A stretch of 64,000 nucleotides of DNA. Origin: Pseudomonadota bacterium (GTDB lineage Bacteria > Pseudomonadota > Gammaproteobacteria > Burkholderiales > Chitinibacteraceae). Positions 1 to 8,080 of the stretch are shown here, one piece after another. Below the pieces are notes generated by a model. That model was not told the origin of the DNA. It did not search any database and saw only the letters and a program-made list of their open reading frames with translations. Every line of letters starts with the position of its first letter. Position 1 is the stretch's first letter. A program made the translations under genes and the position numbers. The stretch covers positions 1 to 64,000 of the forward strand of contig JAGTRM010000001.1 of NCBI GenBank assembly GCA_018261735.1, in the 5' to 3' direction.

Positions 1-85
1 AGATCGCCGAAACGCACAGCAACAGCAAAAACAGGCGAACCTCGAACTTCAGCGCTCGGGCCAGCCTGCCAAATAACTCTCTCAT
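1..85 (-). CDS. N-terminus of a membrane protein, possibly CitA-type sensor kinase (cut by window edge)
   Basis: The first 28 codons of a minus-strand gene are visible. Its ATG is at 85-83, and GAGGA lies about 6 nt upstream. The peptide begins MRELFGRLARALKFEVR and continues into a leucine-rich stretch (LFLLLLCVSAI) that looks like a first transmembrane helix. CitA/DpiB and DcuS sensor kinases start with a short basic segment followed by such a helix, and the gene lies downstream of the cit operon on the same strand, where citAB is often found. Assignment to CitA is inference from position and this short similarity; any inner-membrane protein would fit. An in-frame ATG two codons upstream (91) is an alternative start. 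Confidence 0.4.
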   Translation of the reverse strand, partial: MRELFGRLARALKFEVRLFLLLLCVSAI

Positions 86-236
86 CTCCATCCTCTACGG
101 TACTTGCGAGCAGTTGATCTGCTTCTGCTACCGAAAACTCAACGCTTCAAAACATCACCGGACTTCAACCGTATAACGCCTCCATTAACATGCAATTGCC
201 ATGCATATTGATTCAGCCAAGTGAAGTTTGAAATTG

Positions 237-314
237 CCGTCATTCCGGCGAAGGCCGGAATCCAGTACCTCCACCGGCTTTCGTCCTGGACCCCGGCCTC
301 CGCCGGGGTGACGA
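237..314. repeat. Palindromic intergenic repeat with two hairpins
   Basis: Outer arms CGTCA (near 239) and TGACG (near 309) and inner arms TCCAG and CTGGA enclose two hairpins: TTCCGGC-gaag-GCCGGAA and CCCCGGC...GCCGGGG. Translated by chance, it gives the PAFAGMT-like peptide that marks a very common family of short proteobacterial intergenic repeats. It lies between the end of citG and the start of the left-edge gene. The remainder of 86-363 shows no gene or clear promoter. Confidence 0.8.
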
Positions 315-363
315 CTTCAAGCATATTCAGGCCGGATCAATATCGTGTATCCGCACCCCCGGC

Positions 364-1272
364 TCAAACCGGAAAGCGCGACAAAAACCAGGTGACCGCG
401 AGCAAATCCGCGCTGCCGCCGGGGCTGAGATTGCGTTCGATCAGCGCATCGTCGAACGCGGCCAGCTGCACCGCCCTATCCGCCGAGCGCTGGCATCCTT
501 CAGCAAGCAATCCACGAGCGTAGGTTTGCACATAAGCCAGGCCCGCCATTCCGCCGCGCGCCACCAGATTGGTGTCCGGATTGTAAGCCATCAGGTGCAG
601 CAATACCTCGTGCAACGCCGCCCGCTCGTCGCAACCCAGCGCCCGGGTCGCAACATAAGGCATCAGGCCATGACGACGCACCGTGGCAAAGCCGCTGGCC
701 GCCTCGCCGCGCGCACCGGTCATGCCATGGCGCTGGTACAGCAGCTCCCCGGCAGTGCGCGCCTCGCGTGCCGTGCCCAGCTCCTGGCCGACCAGCCTGG
801 TGCATATCGCGGCCACTTCCCTGCACAGGCCTTCGCGGTCGATCGCCAGGCCCGCGCCGCACAGCCGGCCTGCAGCCGCGCACAGCAAACCCAGCGAGAA
901 GATGCTGCCCTTGTGCGTATTGACCCCGCTCGTGGCGCGGAACATGTCGCGCTCGCAGTCGAGGCCATCCCCACGCAACAGCGGCAAAAAATCGCGCGCC
1001 GGCACGGCGTGCTCGGCCAGGCCACGCTGAAAGAAGGCCGGAAACCACGGTGCGATGGCGGCGGCGCTGGCGCGGAAGGTGGAAATATCCATGTCCTGGT
1101 GCGCACCGGTGTTGAAGCAGTCGACCAGCCCCGGCTTCGGGGTCAGCTCCACTTCCTTGATCAGGGCCAGGTAGGCATAGGCCCCCACGGCAGACGCCAT
1201 CGCGCGTGCATTACTGGCGTCCGACGTACTCCATGGCGGGCTTTCAACGCCCCACGCTACGCCGATATCCAT
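364..1272 (-). CDS. citG: Triphosphoribosyl-dephospho-CoA synthase CitG
   Basis: A 302-aa cytoplasmic enzyme that makes 2'-(5''-triphosphoribosyl)-3'-dephospho-CoA from ATP and dephospho-CoA, the precursor of the citrate lyase prosthetic group. Family hallmarks are visible: TPKPGLVD near the N-terminus, GVNTHKGSIFSLGL in the middle and NLSPGGSADLLAV at the C-terminus. I chose ATG 1272 because GAGGAG lies about 8 nt upstream; a TTG five codons earlier is possible. It overlaps the end of citX by 29 bp and is the last gene of the cit operon. In some bacteria CitX and CitG are fused; here they are separate. Confidence 0.95.
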   Translation of the reverse strand: MDIGVAWGVESPPWSTSDASNARAMASAVGAYAYLALIKEVELTPKPGLVDCFNTGAHQDMDISTFRASAAAIAPWFPAFFQRGLAEHAVPARDFLPLLRGDGLDCERDMFRATSGVNTHKGSIFSLGLLCAAAGRLCGAGLAIDREGLCREVAAICTRLVGQELGTAREARTAGELLYQRHGMTGARGEAASGFATVRRHGLMPYVATRALGCDERAALHEVLLHLMAYNPDTNLVARGGMAGLAYVQTYARGLLAEGCQRSADRAVQLAAFDDALIERNLSPGGSADLLAVTWFLSRFPV

Positions 1273-1798
1273 CCACTTTCTCCTCAATCACTTTCAGCAG
1301 TTCTGCCAGCGGATGCGCACGCGAACGGGCGCAGGCGTGCGCCGCCTCACCGCATACCAGACACTTGCGCGGCGCGCAGCCCAACCGGGCACGGGAAATG
1401 CCCCCCGCATCAGGGCAGATCACATCCATATCCCACAGGCGGCCCAGGGCATGCCCGTCTTCCAGCTCGGCCAACCCGCGCTTCAAGTCACGCGCATCGC
1501 CATCGACCACATACAGGGCCTCGGGTCCGGTCGGCGCCAGGATCACCTCGCGCGCCCGGATCGGCCAGCGCCTGGCCTGCAACAGCGCATCGATGGAATT
1601 GACCGCAGCCCAGAACAGGAAGCGGGCATCCGATGATTCCTTGACCGGGCCGGGCATCACCAGCGTCAGCGAGAGCACGGGCTTGCCGTGCGCCTGCAGC
1701 GCCGCGCGTTGCCGCAACGCGCGCTGATCCCGGCTCTCGAGCACTTGCTCCAGCGTGACGGGTTCAGTGCCCGGACGGCACACGGTTGCCTCGGTCAA
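1244..1798 (-). CDS. citX: Apo-citrate lyase phosphoribosyl-dephospho-CoA transferase CitX
   Basis: A 184-aa protein that transfers the CitG product to the serine of the acyl carrier subunit CitD. Recognised by RLWDMDVICP in the middle and by the C-terminal CLVCGEAAHACARSRAH segment, both typical of CitX. The apparent start is TTG 1798, which overlaps the citF stop as TTGA, so translation is probably coupled to citF. No other start codon is close. The rare start may keep this modifying enzyme at low level compared with the lyase subunits (inference). Confidence 0.93.
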   Translation of the reverse strand: MTEATVCRPGTEPVTLEQVLESRDQRALRQRAALQAHGKPVLSLTLVMPGPVKESSDARFLFWAAVNSIDALLQARRWPIRAREVILAPTGPEALYVVDGDARDLKRGLAELEDGHALGRLWDMDVICPDAGGISRARLGCAPRKCLVCGEAAHACARSRAHPLAELLKVIEEKVDGYRRSVGR

Positions 1799-3315
1799 GG
1801 CTTGACCTGGCGCACGACGTCGATCACCGTGCCATCGCGGTAGCGGATGATGCCGACGATCTTGTCGAGGAACTCGATCGGCGCCGGTTCACCAGTGATC
1901 GCGACCGAGCGCGCATAGAGTTCCTCGATGGTCATCACCGGCAGGCCGGCTTCCTTCAGCCGTTCGGCGACTTCGGGCCGGTTCGGATTGACGGCGATGC
2001 CGTGGTCGGTCACCAGCACGCCGATGCATTCACCCGGCGTGACCACCGTGGTCACATGCTTGACGATGGTCGGGATGCGGCTGCGGATCAGCGGCGCGAC
2101 CACGATCGACAGGTTAGCCGCCGCCGCGACGTCGGAGTGCCCGCCCGATGCGCCGCGCATCACGCCGTCCGAACCGGTGATGACGTTGACGTTGAAGTCG
2201 AGATCGACTTCCAGCGCGCTGAGGATCACCACGTCGACGCGGTCGCAGTAGGTGCCCTTGGAGATCGGATTGGCGTATTCGTTGGTCGAGACTTCGATAT
2301 GGTTGGGCGAATCGCGCAGCGAATCGGCCGCATCGGCGTCGAAGCTCTGCGTATCGACCAGCTTGGCGATCAGGCCCTTGCGGAACAGATCGACGATACC
2401 GCCGGTGATGCCACCGAGCGCGAAGCTCGCCTTGATGTCCTGCTTGCGCATGCGCGATTCGAGGAAGCGCGTTGCGGCGGTCGACGATGCGCCGGAGCCG
2501 GTCTGCAGCGAGAAGCCGTCCTTGAAGTAGCCGGAATGCTCGATCACGTCGGCCGCCAGGCGCGCGATCAGCAGTTCGCGCGGGTTGCTGGTGACGCGGG
2601 CGGCGCCGACGCTGATCTTGGACGGATCGCCGACCTGGTCGACCTTGACGATGTAGTCGACCTGGTCCTGCGAGATGCTGGCCGGGGTGTTGGGGAAGGT
2701 CACGAACTCTTCGGTCAGCATGATGACCTTGTTGGCAAACTGGGCGTCGACCTTGGCGTAGCCGAGCGAGCCGCAGCGCGACTTGCCGCTGACGCCGTTG
2801 GCATTGCCGAATTCATCGCAGGCGGAAACCCCGAGGAACGCGACATCGAGCTTGAGTTCACCACTCTGGATCAGCTTGACGCGACCGCCGTGCGAATGGA
2901 TATGCACCGGATGTTCCATCAGGCCGTTGGAGATCGCCTCAGCGAGCTTGCCGCGCATGCCCGAGGTGTAGATGCGGCTGATCACGCCGCTCTTGATGTG
3001 CTCGATCAGCGGCGCGTTGCAGCTGAGCAGCGACGACGAGGCCAGCGTGAGGTTCTTGAAGCCCATGTCGGCGAGGATCTGCACCACGTTGTTGATGGTC
3101 TTGTCGCCTTCGCGGAACGCGTGGTGGAACGAGATAGTCATCCCGTCCTGCAGGCCGGACAGGCGGATGGCCTCCTGCAAGGTGGCGACGATCTTGCGCG
3201 AGAGCTTTTGCCCGAGGTCTTTCAGATACGGGGCTTGTTGCGCGAAGTGCTCGAACATTTCCATGCCTTCGAGGCCAGGTTCCAGCAGCAGCTTGTTGCG
3301 TATTTCCTGATTCAT
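1795..3315 (-). CDS. citF: Citrate lyase alpha subunit (citrate:acetyl-ACP transferase) CitF
   Basis: A 506-aa cytoplasmic subunit of the CitDEF citrate lyase. It exchanges the acetyl group on the ACP thioester for citrate, giving citryl-ACP. The whole length reads like CitF, with the family's glycine-rich segments TGSGASSTAATRFLESR and ASGGHSDVAAAANL. Start ATG 3315 (MNQEIRNKLL) has GGAG about 10 nt upstream; longer in-frame extensions run into citE and lack family similarity. It lies 16 bp after citE and overlaps citX. Confidence 0.97.
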   Translation of the reverse strand: MNQEIRNKLLLEPGLEGMEMFEHFAQQAPYLKDLGQKLSRKIVATLQEAIRLSGLQDGMTISFHHAFREGDKTINNVVQILADMGFKNLTLASSSLLSCNAPLIEHIKSGVISRIYTSGMRGKLAEAISNGLMEHPVHIHSHGGRVKLIQSGELKLDVAFLGVSACDEFGNANGVSGKSRCGSLGYAKVDAQFANKVIMLTEEFVTFPNTPASISQDQVDYIVKVDQVGDPSKISVGAARVTSNPRELLIARLAADVIEHSGYFKDGFSLQTGSGASSTAATRFLESRMRKQDIKASFALGGITGGIVDLFRKGLIAKLVDTQSFDADAADSLRDSPNHIEVSTNEYANPISKGTYCDRVDVVILSALEVDLDFNVNVITGSDGVMRGASGGHSDVAAAANLSIVVAPLIRSRIPTIVKHVTTVVTPGECIGVLVTDHGIAVNPNRPEVAERLKEAGLPVMTIEELYARSVAITGEPAPIEFLDKIVGIIRYRDGTVIDVVRQVKP

Positions 3316-3331
3316 CTGTGTAGTCTCCGGA

Positions 3332-4204
3332 TTACTTGCGCACGCCAGAGGCCTGGGCCTTCTGCAACACGCGCTTGGCATGATCGACGATCGGGGCATC
3401 GATCATCTTGCCGTTCAGGGCGATCACGCCCAGTCCTTCCTTCTCGGCCTTGTCGGCGGCGGCGATCACGCGCTGCGCGTAGTCGACATCGTCTTCGCTC
3501 GGCGCATAGGCGTTGTGCAAGAGTTCGATCTGGCGCGGGTTGATCAGCGATTTGCCGTTGAAGCCCAGCCTGCGGATCAGCTCGACTTCCTTGAGGAAGC
3601 CTTCTTCGTCGTTGACGTCGGAATAGACCACGTCGAAGGCGTCGATCTTGGCGACGCGCGCGGCATGCAGCACGGCGCAGCGGGCGTAGAACAGCTCGGT
3701 GCCATCGCCGCGTTCGGTCTGCATGTCCATCACGTAGTCGAAACCGGCCAGCGCGATGCCGATCATGCGGCAGCTGGAGGTGGCGATCGACAGCGCGTTG
3801 ACCACGCCGGATGCCGACTCGATAGCAGCCATCAGCTTGGTGGAGCCGACTTCGCGGCCGCATTCGCGCTCGATGCGTTCGACATGGCTTTCGAGCTCGT
3901 GCACGTCCGCCGCGCTGTCGGTCTTGGGCAGGCGGACGATGTCGACGCCGGCGCGCACCACGGCTTCCAGATCCTGCAGGCCAAACGGGGTGTTGAGCGG
4001 GTTGATGCGCACCACGGTTTCGATGTCGGCGTAGGCCGGGTTTTGCAGCGCATGGAACACCAGCAGGCGCGCGGCATCCTTTTCGCGCAGCGAGACGGCG
4101 TCTTCCAGATCGAACATGATCGAATCGGGCTTGTAGACAAAGGCCGTGCTCAACATGGCGGCATTCGCGCCGGGGAGGAACAACATGCTACGACGCAGTT
4201 TCAT
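3332..4204 (-). CDS. citE: Citrate lyase beta subunit (citryl-ACP lyase) CitE
   Basis: A 290-aa member of the CitE/HpcH aldolase-like superfamily that cleaves citryl-ACP to acetyl-ACP and oxaloacetate. Visible motifs are RRSMLFLPG at the N-terminus, [17 protein letters not shown] (substrate arginine), MAAIESASG (metal-binding glutamate) and GFDYVMDM (aspartate). Start ATG 4204 overlaps the citD stop codon as ATGA, which fixes it and implies translational coupling. Length is normal for the family. Confidence 0.97.
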   Translation of the reverse strand: MKLRRSMLFLPGANAAMLSTAFVYKPDSIMFDLEDAVSLREKDAARLLVFHALQNPAYADIETVVRINPLNTPFGLQDLEAVVRAGVDIVRLPKTDSAADVHELESHVERIERECGREVGSTKLMAAIESASGVVNALSIATSSCRMIGIALAGFDYVMDMQTERGDGTELFYARCAVLHAARVAKIDAFDVVYSDVNDEEGFLKEVELIRRLGFNGKSLINPRQIELLHNAYAPSEDDVDYAQRVIAAADKAEKEGLGVIALNGKMIDAPIVDHAKRVLQKAQASGVRK

Positions 4205-4497
4205 GACAACGCACTCCAGTTCATTTCCTTGCACTCGGCGCCACGCAGCACGGCGGTCTGTACCCGCGCCCGGATCGCGCAATCGAGCGCGCCCTTGTCT
4301 TCGATCACGATCTGGCCCGAACGCACCCCAAGCTGGCGCAGCGTTTCTTCAACCACTTTGCGGATCTGCGCGCCGAACTGGCGCATCACTTCGCTCTCGA
4401 TCACCAGATCGACCTTGTCGTCGGCAAGCGGGGCGACCTTGACCAGCAGATCGCTCGATTCGAGCGTGCCGGCCACGGCCTCTTTGACTATCTTCAT
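4201..4497 (-). CDS. citD: Citrate lyase acyl carrier protein (gamma subunit) CitD
   Basis: A 98-aa acyl carrier protein of citrate lyase. The N-terminal [10 protein letters not shown] motif puts the prosthetic-group serine at Ser14, the same position as in characterised CitD proteins. I chose ATG 4497 (MKIVKEAV) because GGAG lies about 10 nt upstream and because it gives the family numbering; an in-frame ATG five codons earlier exists. It follows citC by 16 bp and overlaps citE by 4 bp. Confidence 0.96.
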   Translation of the reverse strand: MKIVKEAVAGTLESSDLLVKVAPLADDKVDLVIESEVMRQFGAQIRKVVEETLRQLGVRSGQIVIEDKGALDCAIRARVQTAVLRGAECKEMNWSALS

Positions 4498-4513
4498 CGG
4501 TACAGTCTCCATG

Positions 4514-5539
4514 TCATGTGACGTAATCGTTATGGGTTAAATAATTGAGCGTATTGCGCGGTACCAGCGATTCGACGTGGGCCATGTCGCCGGCGCGCAG
4601 CAGGCGGCGCACTTCCGAGGCCGAGATCGGCACGCCGGCGCAGGCGGTGCGCGGCACCTCGACCACCGTGACGGGCACCGCATCCGAATCGGCGGCCTGC
4701 AGCCAATGCTTCATGTCGTTGTTGTATTTGCGCGTGGTTGCGCAGAACGGTTCGGTGCCGACGAAGCGGTGGGTGATGCCCAGCGCCGGGGCGATGTATT
4801 CGCGGAACAGCAACAGGTCGATCGCCGTGCAGCAATCGCCGACGATGCCCTTTTCCTTGAAGAAGTAATCGGGAAAGGTGGCGCGCGAGACCATGTATTC
4901 GGAGCCGTGATGCAGGGTCAGGCCCGGGATGTCGGCCACCCCGCTCTGCACCAGGGCAAAGCGGTCGCGGTAGGAAAAACGCGAGACGTCCTCGCGCACG
5001 ACAAACAGATGCAGCCAGTCGCACTGGCTGGCGGCGAGGCGCACCAGGTATTGGTGCCCGAGGGTGAACGGGTTGGCGTTCATCACGATGCAGCCGATCT
5101 TGGCACCCGGCTCGCGTTTTTTCTGCAGGCGGCCGCAATAACCCTTGATGCCGACCGGGGTGTTTTCCATCAGGCTGACATAGCCCGGCACTTCGGCCAG
5201 TTCGTAAAAGCCGCAGCCTTCGAAGAACGATACATTCTTGGGGTGGGTATACAGGAACAGGTGCAGGTGGCCGCATTCGAGCGCGAGGTGGATCACTTCG
5301 CTCATCAGCTTCAGGCTGAGCGATTCGCCGCGGTAGCCGGGCGCGGTGGCCACGCACTTGACGATGTTGCCGTCCAGCCCGGCGCACGCCACCAGGCTGC
5401 GCCCGTGCCGGCCGAGCACGAACTGCCCGATGCTCTCTTCGAAATCCAGATCGCATTGCGCCAGCAACTGCCGGATCTCCGCGCCTTCAGCGACATTGGC
5501 GTGTGGATCGGTGGTGTAAAAAACTATTTCATCGCTCAC
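4514..5539 (-). CDS. citC: [Citrate (pro-3S)-lyase] ligase CitC
   Basis: A 341-aa ATP-dependent ligase that acetylates the prosthetic group of CitD and so activates citrate lyase. An N-terminal GNAT-like half (about 1-130) is followed by a nucleotidyltransferase half with the HIGH-type motif NANPFTLGHQYL and the C-terminal VPISASEVRRLL, the normal CitC layout. The start is GTG 5539, with AAGGAG about 10 nt upstream. It precedes citD closely and follows the FAH-family gene by 95 bp. Confidence 0.95.
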   Translation of the reverse strand: MSDEIVFYTTDPHANVAEGAEIRQLLAQCDLDFEESIGQFVLGRHGRSLVACAGLDGNIVKCVATAPGYRGESLSLKLMSEVIHLALECGHLHLFLYTHPKNVSFFEGCGFYELAEVPGYVSLMENTPVGIKGYCGRLQKKREPGAKIGCIVMNANPFTLGHQYLVRLAASQCDWLHLFVVREDVSRFSYRDRFALVQSGVADIPGLTLHHGSEYMVSRATFPDYFFKEKGIVGDCCTAIDLLLFREYIAPALGITHRFVGTEPFCATTRKYNNDMKHWLQAADSDAVPVTVVEVPRTACAGVPISASEVRRLLRAGDMAHVESLVPRNTLNYLTHNDYVT

Positions 5540-5634
5540 GGGCAGGCTCTCCTTGCAGCTGCCAGATGCACGGGAACAAGTGGTGCGGCGTGCAATGCAT
5601 CACTCGTTCTCCCGGCATCAATCCTGCATTCGAC

Positions 5635-6504
5635 TCACGCAGCGGCAGCTTCACAGGCAAAATCAGCCTCAAGCGCAATGTGGTTACGCAACCGGCCGAG
5701 CCGGTCAATCTCGACCTCGATCACATCGCCTTCCTTGAGGAACAGGGGCGGCACGCGTTTCTTGCCCACGCCGCCGGGCGAGCCGGTGATGATCACGTCG
5801 CCAGGAGACAAGGCACTGAAAGTGCTGATGTATTCGATCAGCGAGGCAATCGTGTGGATCATGTTGCCAGTGTTGTCGTCCTGGACTTTCATGCCGTTCA
5901 GGTAGGTGCGGATGCCCAGCTCCTGCGGATTGCCCACTTCGTCGGCGGTGACGAGACACGGGCCGAAGGCGCCGGTTTCGCGCCAGTTCTTGCCGGCAGT
6001 GAACCAGGTGTGCTGCCAATCGCGCGCCGAGCCATCCATGTAGCAGCTGTAGCCGGCCACGTGGCTCAGGGCGTCTTCCGCTTTGATCGCCATCCCGGCC
6101 TTGCCGATCACGACCGCCAGTTCGCCTTCGTAATCGAATTCGCTGCTGTGGGCGGGCTTCACCACGCGGCAGGCATGGCCGGTCTGCGAATCGGGAAAAC
6201 GGATGAACAGGGTGGGCGCGTTGTTGGTTTCGTTGAACTCTACGCGTTTTGCGGCATAGTTCATGCCGACGCAGAAAATCTTGTTCGGTTGCGCAATGAC
6301 CGGCAGAAACGCGACATCGTTCTCGCCAAGATCCGGCGGCAATCCCTGGTATTGCGCAATCTCTTCGAGCGCATTGCCGGCAAGCAGCGCCTTGATGTCC
6401 GCATAGCGATGCCCGATGCGCCGGCCTAGATCGACGATTCCACCCTCAGTGCTAAGACCGAAGCTGGTTCTACGTTCCTTGGTACGAAAGCTGACCAATT
6501 TCAC
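5635..6504 (-). CDS. Fumarylacetoacetate hydrolase (FAH)-family protein in the citrate operon
   Basis: A 289-aa FAH-fold protein. The metal site is recognisable as FDYEGELAVVIGK (two glutamates) and YMDGSARDWQ (aspartate), with ITGSPGGVG near the C-terminus. Family members hydrolyse C-C bonds of diketo acids, decarboxylate oxaloacetate (FAHD1) or tautomerise it (FAHD2). The gene sits between citS and citC, so its likely substrate is the oxaloacetate released by citrate lyase (inference). In the NYxxHxxE region the His is replaced by Lys (NYAAKRVE), so activity cannot simply be copied from FAHD1. I chose GTG 6504 because GGAGG precedes it by 8 nt; another GTG is five codons upstream. Confidence 0.85.
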   Translation of the reverse strand: MKLVSFRTKERRTSFGLSTEGGIVDLGRRIGHRYADIKALLAGNALEEIAQYQGLPPDLGENDVAFLPVIAQPNKIFCVGMNYAAKRVEFNETNNAPTLFIRFPDSQTGHACRVVKPAHSSEFDYEGELAVVIGKAGMAIKAEDALSHVAGYSCYMDGSARDWQHTWFTAGKNWRETGAFGPCLVTADEVGNPQELGIRTYLNGMKVQDDNTGNMIHTIASLIEYISTFSALSPGDVIITGSPGGVGKKRVPPLFLKEGDVIEVEIDRLGRLRNHIALEADFACEAAAA

Positions 6505-6542
6505 TGCGAATACCTCCACTAAATACAGAATGCATACAACCT

Positions 6543-6577
6543 AGGCAGCCCAGACCATGAAGCGATCGGGGCTGCCT
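6543..6577 (-). other. Intercistronic stem-loop between citS and the FAH gene
   Basis: AGGCAGCCC (6543-6551) pairs perfectly with GGGCTGCCT (6569-6577) around a 17-nt loop. There is no U-tract after it on the minus strand, so it is not a canonical terminator. It could stabilise the citS transcript or give partial termination between the transporter and the enzyme genes. Confidence 0.55.
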
Positions 6578-6584
6578 GGGCGCT

Positions 6585-7931
6585 TTACCGCGATTGCAAC
6601 CAGGTCAAGAAGAAGATTGCAAAAGTCACCGTGCAAGCACCGCCGATACGTGTGGCCACCTGGGCAAACGGCATCAGAACCAGGCGATCGGATGCAGTCA
6701 GAATCGCCACGTCGCCCGTACCGCCCTGGCCGCTATGGCAAGCGGTTACGATTGCAGCTTCGACCGGGTACATCTTCAGCCACTTGCCCACGAAGAAGCC
6801 GGTAGCCACGATGGAAACCACGGTGGCAATGATGGTCACCAGGTAGGGGAAGCTGATGATGGCCACCAGCTTGTTCCAGTCGGTCATTGCGACACCGACG
6901 GCCAGCAGCAGGGGATAGGTCACGCCGACCACGAAGAAGCGATGAATCATGTGGGCGCCCTCTTCCAATTCCTTGGGCAACCAGCCCAAAGCCTTGATCG
7001 AGACACAGGCGAACAGCATGATGATCGGAGCCGGAATGCCAATGATCGGGGCCAGGCAGATGCCCATCAGGTAGAAGCCGATGGAAACAACCGCGCCAAC
7101 GGCCATCGCGGGCAGATCGATCGCGGCATGCTTTTCCTTTGCCGCAGTCAGGATTTCCTGCTCGCCTTCGAGCTTGACCAGGTTGCCGTTGCCGGAATAC
7201 TGCGGATATTTTTCGCCGAAGCGCTTGAGCAGGCCGGACAGAATGATCGCGGTCAGGCTGCCCAGCATCACTGCCGGCAGGATCTGGGAAAACGCTTCAT
7301 CCTGGGTGATCTTCAGGATGCCGGCATAACCCATGGACAACGGAATTGCGCCTTCGCCCACACCGCCGGCCATGATCGGAACGATGATGTAGAAGAAGAT
7401 CTGGAACGAATCCAGCCCCATCAGGCGACCGACTCCCATGCCCACGCCCACGGCAACAAACGTCGCAACGGTCAGCGGCACGAACATCTTGGCGAACGCC
7501 TTGACCAGCACCGTGCGGTTCATGCCCAAAATACTGCCGACAATCACCATCGCGATATAGACGTACAGGAAGTTGCTCGTCTTCATGAAGGATTTGACGG
7601 TTACCACCGCCACTTCGGGCAACAAGTGCGCCGCGACCAGGTACGCGGGCAGGAAGGTCGCCATGATCGGCGCGCCGCCCAGGTTTTTCAGGACCGGGAT
7701 GCGATTGCCGAGCTCACCGCAAAGGAATCCGAACAACGCCATGATGGCAAAGGCGCCCAGCATGTCTTTCGGAACCCTGTTGGTATACATCAGGTACGCC
7801 ATCAATACGGCAAACGGCAAATAAACGCTCAATGGAATGATCCGTACCTTGAAGGCCAGGATCCGCTTCCAGGTCGGCAGCTCAACCGCTGCCATTCCTG
7901 GTTCAATCGCTACCGAATCAGCATTGCTCAT
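6585..7931 (-). CDS. citS: 2-hydroxycarboxylate transporter, citrate type (CitS family)
   Basis: A 448-aa inner-membrane transporter of the 2HCT family (CitS, CitP, MleP). The protein is almost entirely hydrophobic helices. It carries the two reentrant-loop GGxG motifs: MAGGVGEGAIPLS (about residue 190) and CHSGQGGTGDVAI (about residue 400). The C-terminal QVATRIGGA has the arginine that binds the dicarboxylate in CitS. Position at the head of the citrate lyase operon supports citrate as substrate, coupled to Na+ or H+. ATG 7931 has a strong GGGAGGAG about 6 nt upstream. The start overlaps a short upstream ORF. Confidence 0.93.
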   Translation of the reverse strand: MSNADSVAIEPGMAAVELPTWKRILAFKVRIIPLSVYLPFAVLMAYLMYTNRVPKDMLGAFAIMALFGFLCGELGNRIPVLKNLGGAPIMATFLPAYLVAAHLLPEVAVVTVKSFMKTSNFLYVYIAMVIVGSILGMNRTVLVKAFAKMFVPLTVATFVAVGVGMGVGRLMGLDSFQIFFYIIVPIMAGGVGEGAIPLSMGYAGILKITQDEAFSQILPAVMLGSLTAIILSGLLKRFGEKYPQYSGNGNLVKLEGEQEILTAAKEKHAAIDLPAMAVGAVVSIGFYLMGICLAPIIGIPAPIIMLFACVSIKALGWLPKELEEGAHMIHRFFVVGVTYPLLLAVGVAMTDWNKLVAIISFPYLVTIIATVVSIVATGFFVGKWLKMYPVEAAIVTACHSGQGGTGDVAILTASDRLVLMPFAQVATRIGGACTVTFAIFFLTWLQSR

Positions 7932-8046
7932 TTTCTCTCCTCCCGTTATTTACTACGCTCATGCAGCCCCCCGGCAGCGAATGAACGCGGCCAGCGGCAA
8001 GCACTACGGCGCCGCTACTCACCGCGCTGTTGCTCGAATTGCTCAT
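7918..8046 (-). CDS. Candidate 42-aa leader ORF overlapping the citS start
   Basis: ATG 8046 is preceded by a near-perfect ribosome binding site, AGGAGGTGA. The frame (MSNSSNSAVSSGAVVLAAGR..., 42 aa) runs without stop into citS and ends at TGA 7920-7918, inside citS codons 4-5. The citS ribosome binding site is therefore inside this ORF, an arrangement that would couple the two. It has no recognised domain. It could be a leader peptide, a small membrane-associated protein, or chance; the quality of the ribosome binding site is the main support. Confidence 0.45.
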   Translation of the reverse strand: MSNSSNSAVSSGAVVLAAGRVHSLPGGCMSVVNNGRRENEQC

Positions 8047-8065
8047 CTTCACCTCCTGGAATGCC

Positions 8066-8080
8066 GGCGACACTGTCGCC
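8066..8080. promoter_or_regulatory. Perfect dyad upstream of the citS leader
   Basis: GGCGACA-c-TGTCGCC is a 7+7 bp palindrome with a one-base centre, 20 bp upstream of the leader ORF start. Its compactness fits an operator for a dimeric regulator or a small hairpin in the leader RNA. A second, looser inverted repeat lies further up (AAAAGCGG at 8100-8107 and CCGCTTTT at 8134-8141, enclosing two TCCGGA copies). No regulator can be assigned. Confidence 0.4.

Noticed and set aside
139..523. Short frames on both strands near the left edge with PAFAGMT-like peptides
   Set aside because: These are translations of the palindromic intergenic repeat at 237-314, a known source of false ORFs.
1786..3543. 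A 585-codon plus-strand open frame opposite citF and the end of citE
   Set aside because: It is the antisense shadow of strongly conserved genes; its composition (Asp, Arg, His rich) is the typical artefact of GC-rich antisense frames and it has no ribosome binding site or known domain.
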